In this document: in pieces, positions 1-5,614 of the stretch
How positions within the stretch are numbered: the stretch's first letter is position 1
Layout: the number at the start of each line of letters is the position of its first letter
DNA from: an uncultured Acetatifactor sp.
GTDB lineage: Bacteria > Bacillota > Clostridia > Lachnospirales > Lachnospiraceae
DNA length: 5,925 nucleotides
Direction: 5' to 3'
NCBI GenBank assembly: GCA_910586775.1
Contig: CAJUJN010000137.1
Coordinates: 1 to 5,925 of the forward strand
The notes under the pieces: model-generated
Database searches by the model: none
What the model was told of the DNA's origin: nothing
Seen by the model: only the letters and a program-made list of their open reading frames with translations
Translations under genes and position numbers: made by a program

Positions 1-343
1 GCTCAACGCCTTCAAAAACTTCTACTTCCATTCCGGCTTCCTTCAGATAGCCCACCGCCCTGTCTAAAAAACCCTGGCGCATCATAACAAGCATGCTCAT
101 GCACCCACAGAGATCCTCGATGCTCTCGAAGCTCCGGAATGACACGGCCTGCTGCTGTTTCCTCTTATATCCCCTCAGAAGCCTTTCCGCTTCATTGTTG
201 GTAGCGGGCACCATGGGGTCATGCAGGAAAAGAAGGTGATTGTGCATATATTCCCCCAGCCGTACATACAGGTTGTACCCTTTTTAAATCGCCAGGATAC
301 ACGGCAGTACCCCGGACGACATCCGCTCCAGGCTGAAAAGGCA
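1..343 (-). pseudogene. IS66-like transposase, C-terminal remnant with in-frame stop, cut by the window edge
   Basis: Read on the minus strand from about 343 to the left edge, the frame gives a transposase C-terminus. It contains LERMSSG, then KGYNLYVRLGEYMHNHLLF, HDPMVPATNNEAERLLR and YKRKQQQAVSFRS. The NN-x-AER core followed by a basic K-R-K-Q stretch is the C-terminal signature I associate with IS66-type and related Clostridial DDE transposases, where the glutamate is catalytic. An in-frame TAA at 284-286 sits between two stretches that both look homologous, so the copy is probably dead. The 5' part of the gene is absent: sequence right of about 343 belongs to the next gene's 3' end. The true C-terminus lies outside the window. 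The family name is from recall of the motif, and the exact IS group is uncertain. No terminal inverted repeat could be identified. Confidence 0.68.
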
Positions 344-363
344 TGGGTTGATAGAATAGAGCG

Positions 364-894
364 TCACAGCTCACACTCCAGCTGGCAGTCATAGGGTTCC
401 GCCTCCACATGCCCCTGATGGTACTTCTCCGCTTCCACGCAGCCCATGGCCTTGTAGAAAGCCTGGCTCTCCACGGCGGAATGGGCGGATATGTAAAGCT
501 TCCGCCCGCCGCGGGCCCTGGCCCAGTCCTCTGCAGCCAGGAAAAGGGCCTTTCCGATTCCTTTCCCCCGCGCGTCCTCCGACACATGGATACAGGACAG
601 ATCCAGGTATCCCTGATCTCCGCCGAACAGCGCGGGCTCCACCGAGGCAAAGCCTTTCAGGGTGCCGTCGCAGAAAGCCGCGAACACAAAGCCCCCTGTG
701 GCCGCGGTATTCTTCAGGCACTTGACTAATATCCGATACTCTTCTTCCGTCCAGTCGTCAACAAATGGTGCATCCCTGATCACCCACTCGCCCTCCTCCC
801 GCCGCCAGCACTTCGTCACGACCTGATGGCGGATGAATCCGGCGAACAGTTCCCTGCATATCTCTTCTTCCTTTTAGCTTCGATATACAATCAT
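364..894 (-). pseudogene. GNAT family N-acetyltransferase with a premature TAA at codon 7
   Basis: GNAT enzymes move an acetyl group from acetyl-CoA to an amine; the substrate here is unknown. The body has the acetyl-CoA motif A, IHVSEDARGKGIGKALF, with the R-x-x-G-x-G loop. It is followed by KLYISAHSAVESQAFYKAMG, typical of motif B, and ends at a TGA at 364-366. The longest uninterrupted frame begins at a GTG at 819 with no good ribosome site. Upstream of that GTG the same frame still reads like the family (ICRELFAGFIRHQVVTKCWRR) back to a TAA at 874-876. Six codons further up is an ATG at 892-894 with AGGAAG seven bases ahead of it. The simplest reading is one gene starting at 894 with a nonsense change at codon 7, possibly from a leucine TTA. 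Sequencing error, or initiation at a non-standard codon after the stop, are alternatives. It lies 48 bp downstream of the ATPase gene on the same strand. Confidence 0.72.
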
Positions 895-942
895 ATTTCC
901 TCTTCCTTCCTGCCCCTGGAACCAGAAGCATCCCTTGTTTTC

Positions 943-1911
943 TTATCTCTGCAGACTTACGCCATCTATCACATCCAAAATAGCCTGTTTCATTTTCTCA
1001 TGTAAATAAGCTTTGTTCAGCCTGCTCTTGTTATATTTCAGATAGGAATCCTTTGTATATTCCACCAGCAATGACGCAAAAAAGCGCTCCCAGCTGAAAT
1101 GTTCCTGACTTTCCACAAAATCTTCCGGGTGATTTAGCATATCCTGCAGCATTTTCCCATCAATCATTCCAGATTTCAACACCAGCCATTCAAACGACTC
1201 GGGCAGATAACATTTTACTGTGGGCTTATGCCGCATTAACTGATACAATTCATTCATCTCCGGACCGATTGCCGCACCATCCGCAATCACTAATGACGGT
1301 TCTCTCGCCAATTCTCCCATAACGGTCTTCAGATTGGACTTACCTTCTGCGCTGGTACAGACAATTCCATTCGCGCGGCAAATTTCATGGAAAAATTCAT
1401 AGCCAGCATTTGAGTCCTCCACCACCACAACCTCCGGCTCCACTTTGCCGGAAAGCGCTTCCGGGCTGTAAATATGGTACAATTCGTTATAGGTTCTTTT
1501 CAAATCATGGTACCGGCCAGAAGCATGAATGCCGTAAATCTCTTCCACCGAATAGGGCAGATTCGGCAGATTCTCTCTTGTGACAATCACAAAATAATTA
1601 TCTGAACCTTTCACCGCAGCGGCAAATTCCTGAGACTTCACGAATCGGTTTTCCTCATCCAGAAAGAGAATCTGCCCATGGATATTGGGCAGAACAAGAT
1701 TCCAGTCCTTTCCGCCCAGCGTCCTGCACGGACGCTCACAAAAGACATCCACGCCCGAACTCTCCCCAAGAGCGGCCGCCTGCTCCAAAAGCTGAATCAG
1801 CTTCGTCTTACCCGTGGCACTGTCCCCCCGAATGATGGTAATATTTCTCCGAATGTCCAATTCATAGCGGAGTTTATTATTTTGTATGACAATATGATAT
1901 TTCCCTTTCAT
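943..1911 (-). CDS. P-loop ATPase of unknown function paired with DUF4869 (often labelled 'translation initiation factor 2' in databases)
   Basis: This 322-residue protein opens with a short beta strand and a Walker A motif, GDSATGKT, at residues 29-36. A Walker B-like ILFLDE follows at 81-86 and a strand ending in VIVTREN at 107-113. There is no ABC signature, so the core is a compact AAA/ABC-like ATPase. The second half holds VVVVEDSNAGYEFF (161-174) and SLVIADGAAIG (206-216). The spacing of acidic residues at strand ends resembles a degenerate Toprim fold, but this is inference. The C-terminus (270-322) is basic and helical. I recall close relatives named translation initiation factor 2 in Lachnospiraceae genomes, which the sequence does not support. 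The gene starts 3 bp after the DUF4869 stop, and its AAGGAG (1921-1926) lies inside that gene's last codons, so translation is probably coupled. No signal peptide or membrane segment is visible. Confidence 0.85.
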   Translation of the reverse strand: MKGKYHIVIQNNKLRYELDIRRNITIIRGDSATGKTKLIQLLEQAAALGESSGVDVFCERPCRTLGGKDWNLVLPNIHGQILFLDEENRFVKSQEFAAAVKGSDNYFVIVTRENLPNLPYSVEEIYGIHASGRYHDLKRTYNELYHIYSPEALSGKVEPEVVVVEDSNAGYEFFHEICRANGIVCTSAEGKSNLKTVMGELAREPSLVIADGAAIGPEMNELYQLMRHKPTVKCYLPESFEWLVLKSGMIDGKMLQDMLNHPEDFVESQEHFSWERFFASLLVEYTKDSYLKYNKSRLNKAYLHEKMKQAILDVIDGVSLQR

Positions 1912-1914
1912 CCA

Positions 1915-2364
1915 TCAGCGCTCCTTTATTCTGATTGCTTCTTCCAGATACTCCCCATAACTGTGGACGACTGCGCCGGTATTCAGCATTACGGCTTCGA
2001 ACATCTGTACGGAGCTGAAATCCATCACATGGTGGAGATTAATGGTCAAGTCCTTCTCCCTGCTGATTTCCACAATCCATTTCACGCAATTGTCTCCGCA
2101 GGCGGATGCATTAAAAATCCTGCCGCTCTGGTCAAACGCCATCAGAATCAATGTCTTGACGCCACCGGAGATTTCCTTTGTGGATATGGGGCCCAGCACC
2201 GGACTTTGTATCAAATGTGTGCCGACGACATCTGATTTGTCGATATCCTTGATCATGGCCACCGACAAGGGAGCAGTGATCCACTCGTCTTCGTACCGAT
2301 TGTCAAAATATGTGGGGGGATGATAAACCGCGTTTTCCACATCTCCAAATATGATTTTCAGCAT
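1915..2364 (-). CDS. DUF4869 family protein, upstream partner of the P-loop ATPase
   Basis: This 149-residue protein starts MLKIIFGDVENAVY. The in-frame ORF is open 15 codons further upstream, but the ATG at 2362-2364 has a perfect GAGGAGG (2373-2379) eight bases ahead and begins where the family begins, so the shorter start is preferred. Recognisable family blocks are EDEWITAPLSVAMI (25-38), ISGGVKTLILM (65-75), FNASACGDNC (84-93) and DLTINLHHVMDF (105-116). The paired cysteines of ACGDNC are notable, but no catalytic role is known to me. Predicted soluble and cytoplasmic. Relatives are small proteins that I recall next to the same ATPase, which suggests a two-component module. The function is unknown. 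Family assignment is by recall of motifs. Confidence 0.85.
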   Translation of the reverse strand: MLKIIFGDVENAVYHPPTYFDNRYEDEWITAPLSVAMIKDIDKSDVVGTHLIQSPVLGPISTKEISGGVKTLILMAFDQSGRIFNASACGDNCVKWIVEISREKDLTINLHHVMDFSSVQMFEAVMLNTGAVVHSYGEYLEEAIRIKER

Positions 2365-2372
2365 CGCTCTGT

Positions 2373-2379
2373 CCTCCTC
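2373..2379 (-). promoter_or_regulatory. Ribosome binding site fixing the DUF4869 start
   Basis: The minus strand reads GAGGAGG with eight bases to the ATG at 2364. This argues against the upstream in-frame ATG at 2409, which has no comparable site. Confidence 0.8.
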
Positions 2380-2408
2380 ATTCCTTTCAACCCATTCATT
2401 TCTCCGCA

Positions 2409-2442
2409 TTTATACTCTACCTCATTTCACGCTTCTGTGCAA
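2409..2442 (-). promoter_or_regulatory. Possible promoter for the DUF4869-ATPase pair
   Basis: On the minus strand a TTGCAC (2437-2442) is followed after 17 bp by TAGAGT (2414-2419), overlapping a better -10-like TATAAA (2409-2414). Neither combination is ideal: TATAAA is 22 bp from TTGCAC. The 177-bp gap between the divergent starts at 2364 and 2542 must contain a promoter for the pair, but the exact boxes are uncertain. Confidence 0.3.
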
Positions 2443-2479
2443 GTATCGGTCCACAGGTTCCTCTTTATAAATATTTTAT

Positions 2480-2507
2480 TTGACAAATGGCATTTCTGTA
2501 TTAAAAT
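2480..2507 (+). promoter_or_regulatory. Sigma-A type promoter of the MarR gene
   Basis: A perfect TTGACA at 2480-2485 and a TAAAAT at 2502-2507 are separated by 16 bp. The likely transcription start falls near 2513-2516, about 28 bases before the MarR start codon. That places the start site inside the inverted repeat listed next. Confidence 0.7.
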
Positions 2508-2508
2508 A

Positions 2509-2522
2509 GTTCTAAAAAGAAC
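2509..2522 (+). promoter_or_regulatory. Inverted repeat, likely MarR operator
   Basis: GTTCT-AAAA-AGAAC is a perfect 5-bp-arm inverted repeat starting two bases after the -10 box and covering the likely start site. MarR-family dimers typically bind palindromes overlapping their own promoter and repress it, so negative autoregulation is the natural inference. Arm length and central spacing are compatible with that family. No second copy is seen before the TSUP gene. Confidence 0.55.
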
Positions 2523-2541
2523 AAAAGGGAGCCTGGGCAAA

Positions 2542-2976
2542 ATGATACCGCTGAATCCATGGGAACATCAGAACGCAGTCAAAACGCTTTATGGAAAATT
2601 TGTAGGCGGGGTCTGCGCAAAGCATGGAATGGCCCGGATAGAATTGGACATCCTCCTCTTCCTGGCCAACAATCCCTGTTTTGACACAGCCACTGACATC
2701 ATCGAAATCCGGTATCTATCCAAATCCCAGGTATCTGCCGCCGTAAAGCTCCTGGAGGAAAAAGGATATCTTCGGAAAGAATACGCGGACGGCAACCGGA
2801 AGACGGCGCACCTGAAGCTCTGCCAAAGCGCCGGGGACATCATCCGTGACGGAAAAGCCGCTCAGGAAGCTTTCGCCGCGGCCCTGCTGGACGGCTTTTC
2901 CCAGAGCGAAATCCATGTCATGAAGCAATATAATGAGCGTATTTTGGGAAACATCCATTCCCTTTTATCTCAATGA
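2542..2976 (+). CDS. MarR family winged-helix transcriptional regulator
   Basis: This 144-residue protein has the usual MarR length and layout: an N-terminal dimerisation helix (7-25), then the winged-helix core. The second helix region is RIELDILLFLANNP (32-45). The recognition helix is LSKSQVSAAVKLLEEKGYL (59-77). The wing is ADGNRKTAHLKL (82-93). Further dimerisation helices run to the C-terminus (100-144). The frame is open upstream to 2320, but that stretch overlaps the promoter. The ATG at 2542 has AAGGGAG ten bases ahead and gives the family length. It is transcribed from the promoter at 2480 and overlies a candidate self-operator. The TSUP gene follows 73 bp downstream on the same strand, so the regulator probably senses or controls something related to that transporter. 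The ligand is unknown. Confidence 0.88.
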   Translation: MIPLNPWEHQNAVKTLYGKFVGGVCAKHGMARIELDILLFLANNPCFDTATDIIEIRYLSKSQVSAAVKLLEEKGYLRKEYADGNRKTAHLKLCQSAGDIIRDGKAAQEAFAAALLDGFSQSEIHVMKQYNERILGNIHSLLSQ

Positions 2977-3049
2977 CGCCTGTGCTGACTGGAGATATTC
3001 GGTAAGATAGCGGCACGGGAATCCGCAGAACTGGAACAGGAGACTTGCT

Positions 3050-3817
3050 ATGTTTAAATTTCTGATCTGTTTTATCGCTGGAATAGGCGCCGGTCTTGGC
3101 ACCGGCTTCGCGGGCATGAGCGCTGCCGCCGTTATCAGTCCCATGCTGATCACCTTCCTGGGCCTTCCGGCCTATGAAGCCGTGGGCATCGCCCTGGCCA
3201 GCGATGTCCTGGCAAGCGCGGTCAGCGCGTACACTTATGGCAAGAACAAGAACCTGGACATCCGAGGCGGCGTGGTCATGATGGGGGCTGTCCTGGTTTT
3301 CACGCTGGTGGGCAGCTTTGTGGCGAGTGTGGTGCCCAATACCACCATGGGGAGCTTCTCCATGTTCATGACGCTGCTGCTGGGCATCAAGTTCATCGTA
3401 AAGCCGGTCATGACCACAAAGGAATCCATGGCCTCGGTCAGCGCCAGGAAACGCATCCTCCAGTCCGCAGTCAGCGGCACCATCGTAGGCTTCATCTGCG
3501 GTTTCGTAGGCGCGGGCGGCGGCATGATGATGCTTCTGCTGCTGACCAGCGTACTGGGCTACGAATTGAAGACGGCTGTGGGAACCAGCGTGTTCATCAT
3601 GGCATTCACCGCTTTCACGGGAGCGGCCAGCCACTTCGCCATCGGCGGCATGCCCGATATAGGGTGCCTGGTCTTCTGCGTGGCGTCCACGCTGCTGTGG
3701 GCCAGGATTGCCGCCAAGTTCGCCAACAAGGCCAGCGCGGCGACCCTGAACCGGGCCACAGGCGTTGTGCTCACCGTTCTGGGGATAGCCATTTTATCGG
3801 TGAATTATTTACGGTGA
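3050..3817 (+). CDS. TauE/SafE (TSUP, formerly DUF81) family membrane exporter/permease
   Basis: This 255-residue, strongly hydrophobic protein has about eight membrane segments in two similar halves. Half one starts with GIGAGLGTGFAGMSAAAVISP (11-31) and continues into AVGIALASDVLAS (44-56). Half two repeats the pattern as GFICGFVGAGGGMMM (147-161) and AVGTSVFIMAFTAFTGA (176-192). The glycine-rich G-x-x-G-x-G loops and the AVGTS block are hallmarks of the TSUP family, which moves sulfite, sulfoacetate, taurine-derived or other organic anions. The specific substrate cannot be read from sequence. AGGAG (3038-3042) lies seven bases ahead of the ATG. Length is normal and the gene looks intact. 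It lies downstream of MarR with no visible promoter or terminator between, so co-transcription is likely. Confidence 0.88.
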   Translation: MFKFLICFIAGIGAGLGTGFAGMSAAAVISPMLITFLGLPAYEAVGIALASDVLASAVSAYTYGKNKNLDIRGGVVMMGAVLVFTLVGSFVASVVPNTTMGSFSMFMTLLLGIKFIVKPVMTTKESMASVSARKRILQSAVSGTIVGFICGFVGAGGGMMMLLLLTSVLGYELKTAVGTSVFIMAFTAFTGAASHFAIGGMPDIGCLVFCVASTLLWARIAAKFANKASAATLNRATGVVLTVLGIAILSVNYLR

Positions 3818-3818
3818 T

Positions 3819-3834
3819 GCGGATGAAATTCCGC
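3819..3834. terminator. Weak hairpin between convergent genes
   Basis: GCGGA and TCCGC form a 5-bp stem around a 6-base loop in the 21-bp gap between the TSUP stop (3817) and the convergent GNAT stop (3839). On the plus strand it is followed by CTTATTAT, only loosely T-rich. It could be a poor shared terminator; support is weak. Confidence 0.25.
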
Positions 3835-3838
3835 CTTA

Positions 3839-4144
3839 TTATCTATAACTGTAAAACCGATACATTTGCTCTGTCTCATCGTCAATATCCTGATACAGTT
3901 TTTTCTCTGTCAGCCTAAATCCGGCTTTTTCTATAGTCCTCCAGGATGGAACATTGTCTTCCCTGATGGTCGCGATGATTTCGTCCTGCTCATACTGCTG
4001 CAGGAAATACCGGACATATGCCTTTGCCGCCTCCGCCGCATATCCATGATTTCTGTATTCCCTTCCCACGAAATACACAATGCCGACTTTTTCCATATCT
4101 TTATAATAGGAGCATCCAACCGAACCAATCACTTCATGCGTATC
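3839..4144 (-). pseudogene. GNAT (RimJ/RimL-like) acetyltransferase remnant lacking the N-terminal half
   Basis: About 100 residues remain, from DTHEVIGSVGCSYY to the TAA at 3839-3841. The acetyl-CoA motif is GREYRNHGYAAEA, with the R-x-x-G-x-A loop. It is followed by EIIATIREDNVPSWRTIEKAG, the usual asparagine-containing motif B region of RimJ/RimL-type enzymes. Family members are about 160-190 residues and start well upstream of this block. Here the frame hits a TAA at 4145-4147 at once. The only start codon is a GTG at 4132 without a ribosome site, and DUF1062 ends just 23 bp further up. The N-terminal half has been deleted. A tiny frame MDELTKIRYA (starts 4166, ends in TGA) could be a shifted scrap of the original N-terminus, but that is a guess. 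Confidence 0.72.
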
Positions 4145-4167
4145 TTATTTTCGTTAATTCGTCCATT

Positions 4168-4881
4168 TTAATCTGCTTTCCCGTTTCTCTCGGTTTCCCG
4201 GATGTCCAAGGTTTCCAAAGGGCTTTCCGCAATCTCTATCTCCGCCCTTCTCCCGATATAGTTCCGGGGCAGTGATATCTTCCCTTCTTTTGCCAACTGT
4301 CTGGCCTTGCTCCTGGTGATATGGCAGACTTCCGCTGCCACTTTGTCCGCCCTGATTTTCAGCTCATAGGGATTGAAGATAATCAGCAGCTTTTTGCGGC
4401 ATCTTTCCGCCTTTCCATCTATAGCGCTGTTCCCCTGGCATTCCATTTCCCGGTTCTGGCATTCCTGGTTCTCATCTCCCCGGCATCCCGACCTTCGGTC
4501 TTTCGCAGGAATCGCCCCGTCCACCGGAATCACCTCATAGGAAATATCCTCCCAGTCTATCTCCGCCCTGTTCCTGGCAAAGACGCCTTTGTCAGTGCCC
4601 CACCGCAGGGCGGCCTGGCCGTCATTCTCCAGGAAGCTGCGATATTCCTCCCCCGGAATCTCTTTCGGACGTACCCTCTCATATATGGCAAGATTATACG
4701 TATGCCCGCACTTTTCGCACTGGTAGATCAGCCATACGTCAACCTGTCTCCCGTTGGCATTGACGCGGAAGTTCCCGGTGCTGCCGTAGACGCTCCTGCC
4801 CCCGCAGCCGGGGCAGCCCCGCAGGATTTTATACCCGGACACCGGGCGGATTCTGTATTCAGTTTTTTCAAAATAGCACAT
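4168..4881 (-). CDS. DUF1062 family zinc-ribbon protein with S4-like C-terminus
   Basis: This 237-residue protein has a four-cysteine ribbon in the N-terminal half: GCPGCGG (C23, C26) and YQCEKCGH (C55, C58), likely binding one zinc ion. Around it are VYGSTGNFRVNANGRQVDVW and GTDKGVFARNRAEIDWE, which I recognise as DUF1062. The C-terminal part, KIRADKVAAEVCHITRSKA (175-193) then RQLAKEGKI, resembles the S4 RNA-binding helix pair; this is inference. Between the two (about 127-163) lies a polar segment with four more cysteines (C133, C141, C148, C161), unlike the rest and perhaps an expansion. GGGAG (4889-4893) is seven bases ahead of the ATG. The role is unknown; RNA or ribosome association is a reasonable guess. 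Termination is by TAA at 4168-4170. No obvious terminator separates it from the GNAT remnant. Confidence 0.8.
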   Translation of the reverse strand: MCYFEKTEYRIRPVSGYKILRGCPGCGGRSVYGSTGNFRVNANGRQVDVWLIYQCEKCGHTYNLAIYERVRPKEIPGEEYRSFLENDGQAALRWGTDKGVFARNRAEIDWEDISYEVIPVDGAIPAKDRRSGCRGDENQECQNREMECQGNSAIDGKAERCRKKLLIIFNPYELKIRADKVAAEVCHITRSKARQLAKEGKISLPRNYIGRRAEIEIAESPLETLDIRETERNGKAD

Positions 4882-4948
4882 TTTGCATCTCCCTGATCGT
4901 TTCTTTCACGGAATATGCAAAGGCTATCACAGTACTCCTCGATTTTTA

Positions 4949-4973
4949 TTTGCAATAGCCTCTGCTATGCAAA
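4949..4973. repeat. Imperfect palindrome upstream of DUF1062
   Basis: On the minus strand TTTGCATAGC, loop AGAG, then GCTATTGCAAA form a 10-bp stem with one bulged T. No T-tract follows on either strand, so it is not a canonical intrinsic terminator. TTTGCATA recurs on the minus strand at 4915-4922. It lies between the candidate RNA and DUF1062, and might end the RNA transcript, bind a regulator, or be the 3' part of the RNA. Confidence 0.45.
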
Positions 4974-4976
4974 CTG

Positions 4977-5169
4977 CTTGGGTGTCATCATAAGAACAAA
5001 CTCCTCTCTATATCCAATCCTGTCTCAGGGCAGCGGCCCCTCTTCTCCCTATGTGCCGGAGAAACCTCTCCGCCGCTTTGGTCTTCCTCATCTTATCAGA
5101 GCCCTCCGCCCTTTTCCACCTCAAACTTTTTTCAATACAACTATGCTCCAAACCTGCGGCCAGCCCAAA
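4977..5169 (-). ncRNA. Candidate structured non-coding RNA, possibly raiA-motif-like
   Basis: This stretch of about 190 nt has no protein-like frame on either strand, but the minus strand is purine-rich and can fold. The ends pair: TTTGGG (5169-5164) with CCCAAG (4982-4977), one wobble. Inside are a 6-bp hairpin, CGGAGA/TCTCCG with a GGTT loop (5072-5057), and a helix AGCGG/CCGCT enclosing it (5077-5073 with 5036-5032). A small CCTG-AGA-CAGG hairpin follows (5029-5019). The purine-rich single-stranded blocks between (for example GATAAGATGAGGAAG) and the overall size recall the raiA-motif RNA of Firmicutes. That identification is from memory and unverified. A clear promoter was not found. The 5' limit may extend to the hairpin at 5179-5203. 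The reading frame of the broken PARG-like gene runs through it by chance. Confidence 0.45.
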
Positions 5170-5178
5170 TATAAATAA

Positions 5179-5203
5179 CTCTCCTCGGGCGCGATGAGGA
5201 GAG
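5179..5203 (-). other. Perfect 8-bp stem hairpin just before the candidate RNA
   Basis: On the minus strand CTCTCCTC and GAGGAGAG are perfectly complementary around the 9-base loop ATCGCGCCC, followed by TTATTTATATTT. It could be a weak intrinsic terminator for transcription coming from the PARG-like gene, or the first helix of the RNA. The downstream T-richness is interrupted by A, so neither is secure. Confidence 0.5.
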
Positions 5204-5220
5204 AACCCCTCACAAACCGA

Positions 5221-5233
5221 ATTCTGTCCTGCA
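5221..5233. repeat. 13-bp direct repeat, copy 1, at the PARG break
   Basis: ATTCTGTCCTGCA occurs here and identically at 5645-5657. The last codon matching the PARG-like family ends inside it, so this copy marks the joint. Four bases (TGCA) could come from either partner and act as microhomology. Confidence 0.75.
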
Positions 5234-5579
5234 AAGTTCAATACGCTGATCTCTGTTTTTCCTTCTCCCGCCAATCTGCGGACAGCCTCTACGGTAGAGA
5301 TATTTTCAACCTTAGTCTCCGGTTTGCCGCAAGCTGTGCACACATGATATTTTTCAAGAATTTTTTCTCCCTCCGCAGGGGAGATCAATGTGCTGTGTCC
5401 AATGGAATGCTCCATGGCTTCTTTTATTACAATCTGTCGTCTTTCGGAGCTCTGGCCGGATTCCTTTTTGGCTGTCAGTTCGTAATATCCCTGGTTCAGG
5501 ATTTGTAACGTTTCTCTTGCCATTGCCTTTCTGTCCATAGATTGCCTCCTCGGTGTACATGGTTTCCGTGCCGCATGTC

Positions 5580-5609
5580 ATGATACTCGTGAGCGCATTT
5601 ATCTGCCAA
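5580..5609 (-). promoter_or_regulatory. Promoter of the PARG-like gene
   Basis: On the minus strand TTGGCA (5604-5609) and TATCAT (5580-5585), each five of six to consensus, are 18 bp apart. An A-rich stretch sits just upstream of the -35. The spacer contains GCGCTCAC (minus strand), the reverse complement of the GTGAGCGC core in the nearby tandem repeat. Confidence 0.5.
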
Positions 5610-5614
5610 TTTTT

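Larger units (their letters stand above)
5008..5538 (-). pseudogene. TIGR02452 / DUF2263 (bacterial PARG-like macrodomain) gene, truncated before its catalytic motif
   Basis: The start is well supported: ATG at 5536-5538 with GAGGAGG (5545-5551) six bases ahead. Residues 1-103, MDRKAMARETLQILNQGYYE through EISVLNFA, match the N-terminus of TIGR02452 proteins. These are poly(ADP-ribose) glycohydrolase-like enzymes that normally continue directly with a residue run of the type SAKNPGGG and a later QEE motif. Here the match stops after A103 (codon 5232-5230). The frame reads on into unrelated residues to a TAG at 5008, and no other frame restores the family. The catalytic glycine-rich and glutamate motifs are therefore missing, and at 176 residues the product is well short of the roughly 260-290 usual for the family. 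The break lies inside a 13-bp direct repeat (5221-5233). The four cysteines at C67, C70 and beyond are not a clear site. Confidence 0.72.

Noticed and set aside
219..650. Minus-strand ORF of 143 codons overlapping the first GNAT gene
   Set aside because: Low-complexity W/R/P-rich translation in another frame of a clear GNAT gene; its tail runs out of frame through the transposase remnant.
284..876. Genome-wide reassignment of TAA, since two minus-strand genes contain in-frame TAA
   Set aside because: TAA is used as a normal stop by the ATPase, DUF1062 and second GNAT frames, so the internal TAAs are better explained by decay.
1678..2235. Plus-strand ORF of 185 codons opposite ATPase and DUF4869
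   Set aside because: Spans two well-supported genes on the other strand and has no family-like motifs.
2320..2541. Longer MarR start at the beginning of the open frame
   Set aside because: The extra 74 codons cover the promoter and operator and are not MarR-like; the ATG at 2542 gives the normal family length.
2918..3634. Minus-strand ORF of 238 codons opposite the TSUP gene
   Set aside because: Histidine- and aspartate-rich translation typical of the antisense of a GC-rich membrane protein gene; no recognisable domain.
4321..4896. Plus-strand ORF of 191 codons opposite DUF1062
   Set aside because: Antisense shadow of a gene with a clear zinc ribbon and ribosome site.
4949..4973. Rho-independent terminator
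   Set aside because: A good stem but no T-tract after it on either strand; kept only as a palindrome.
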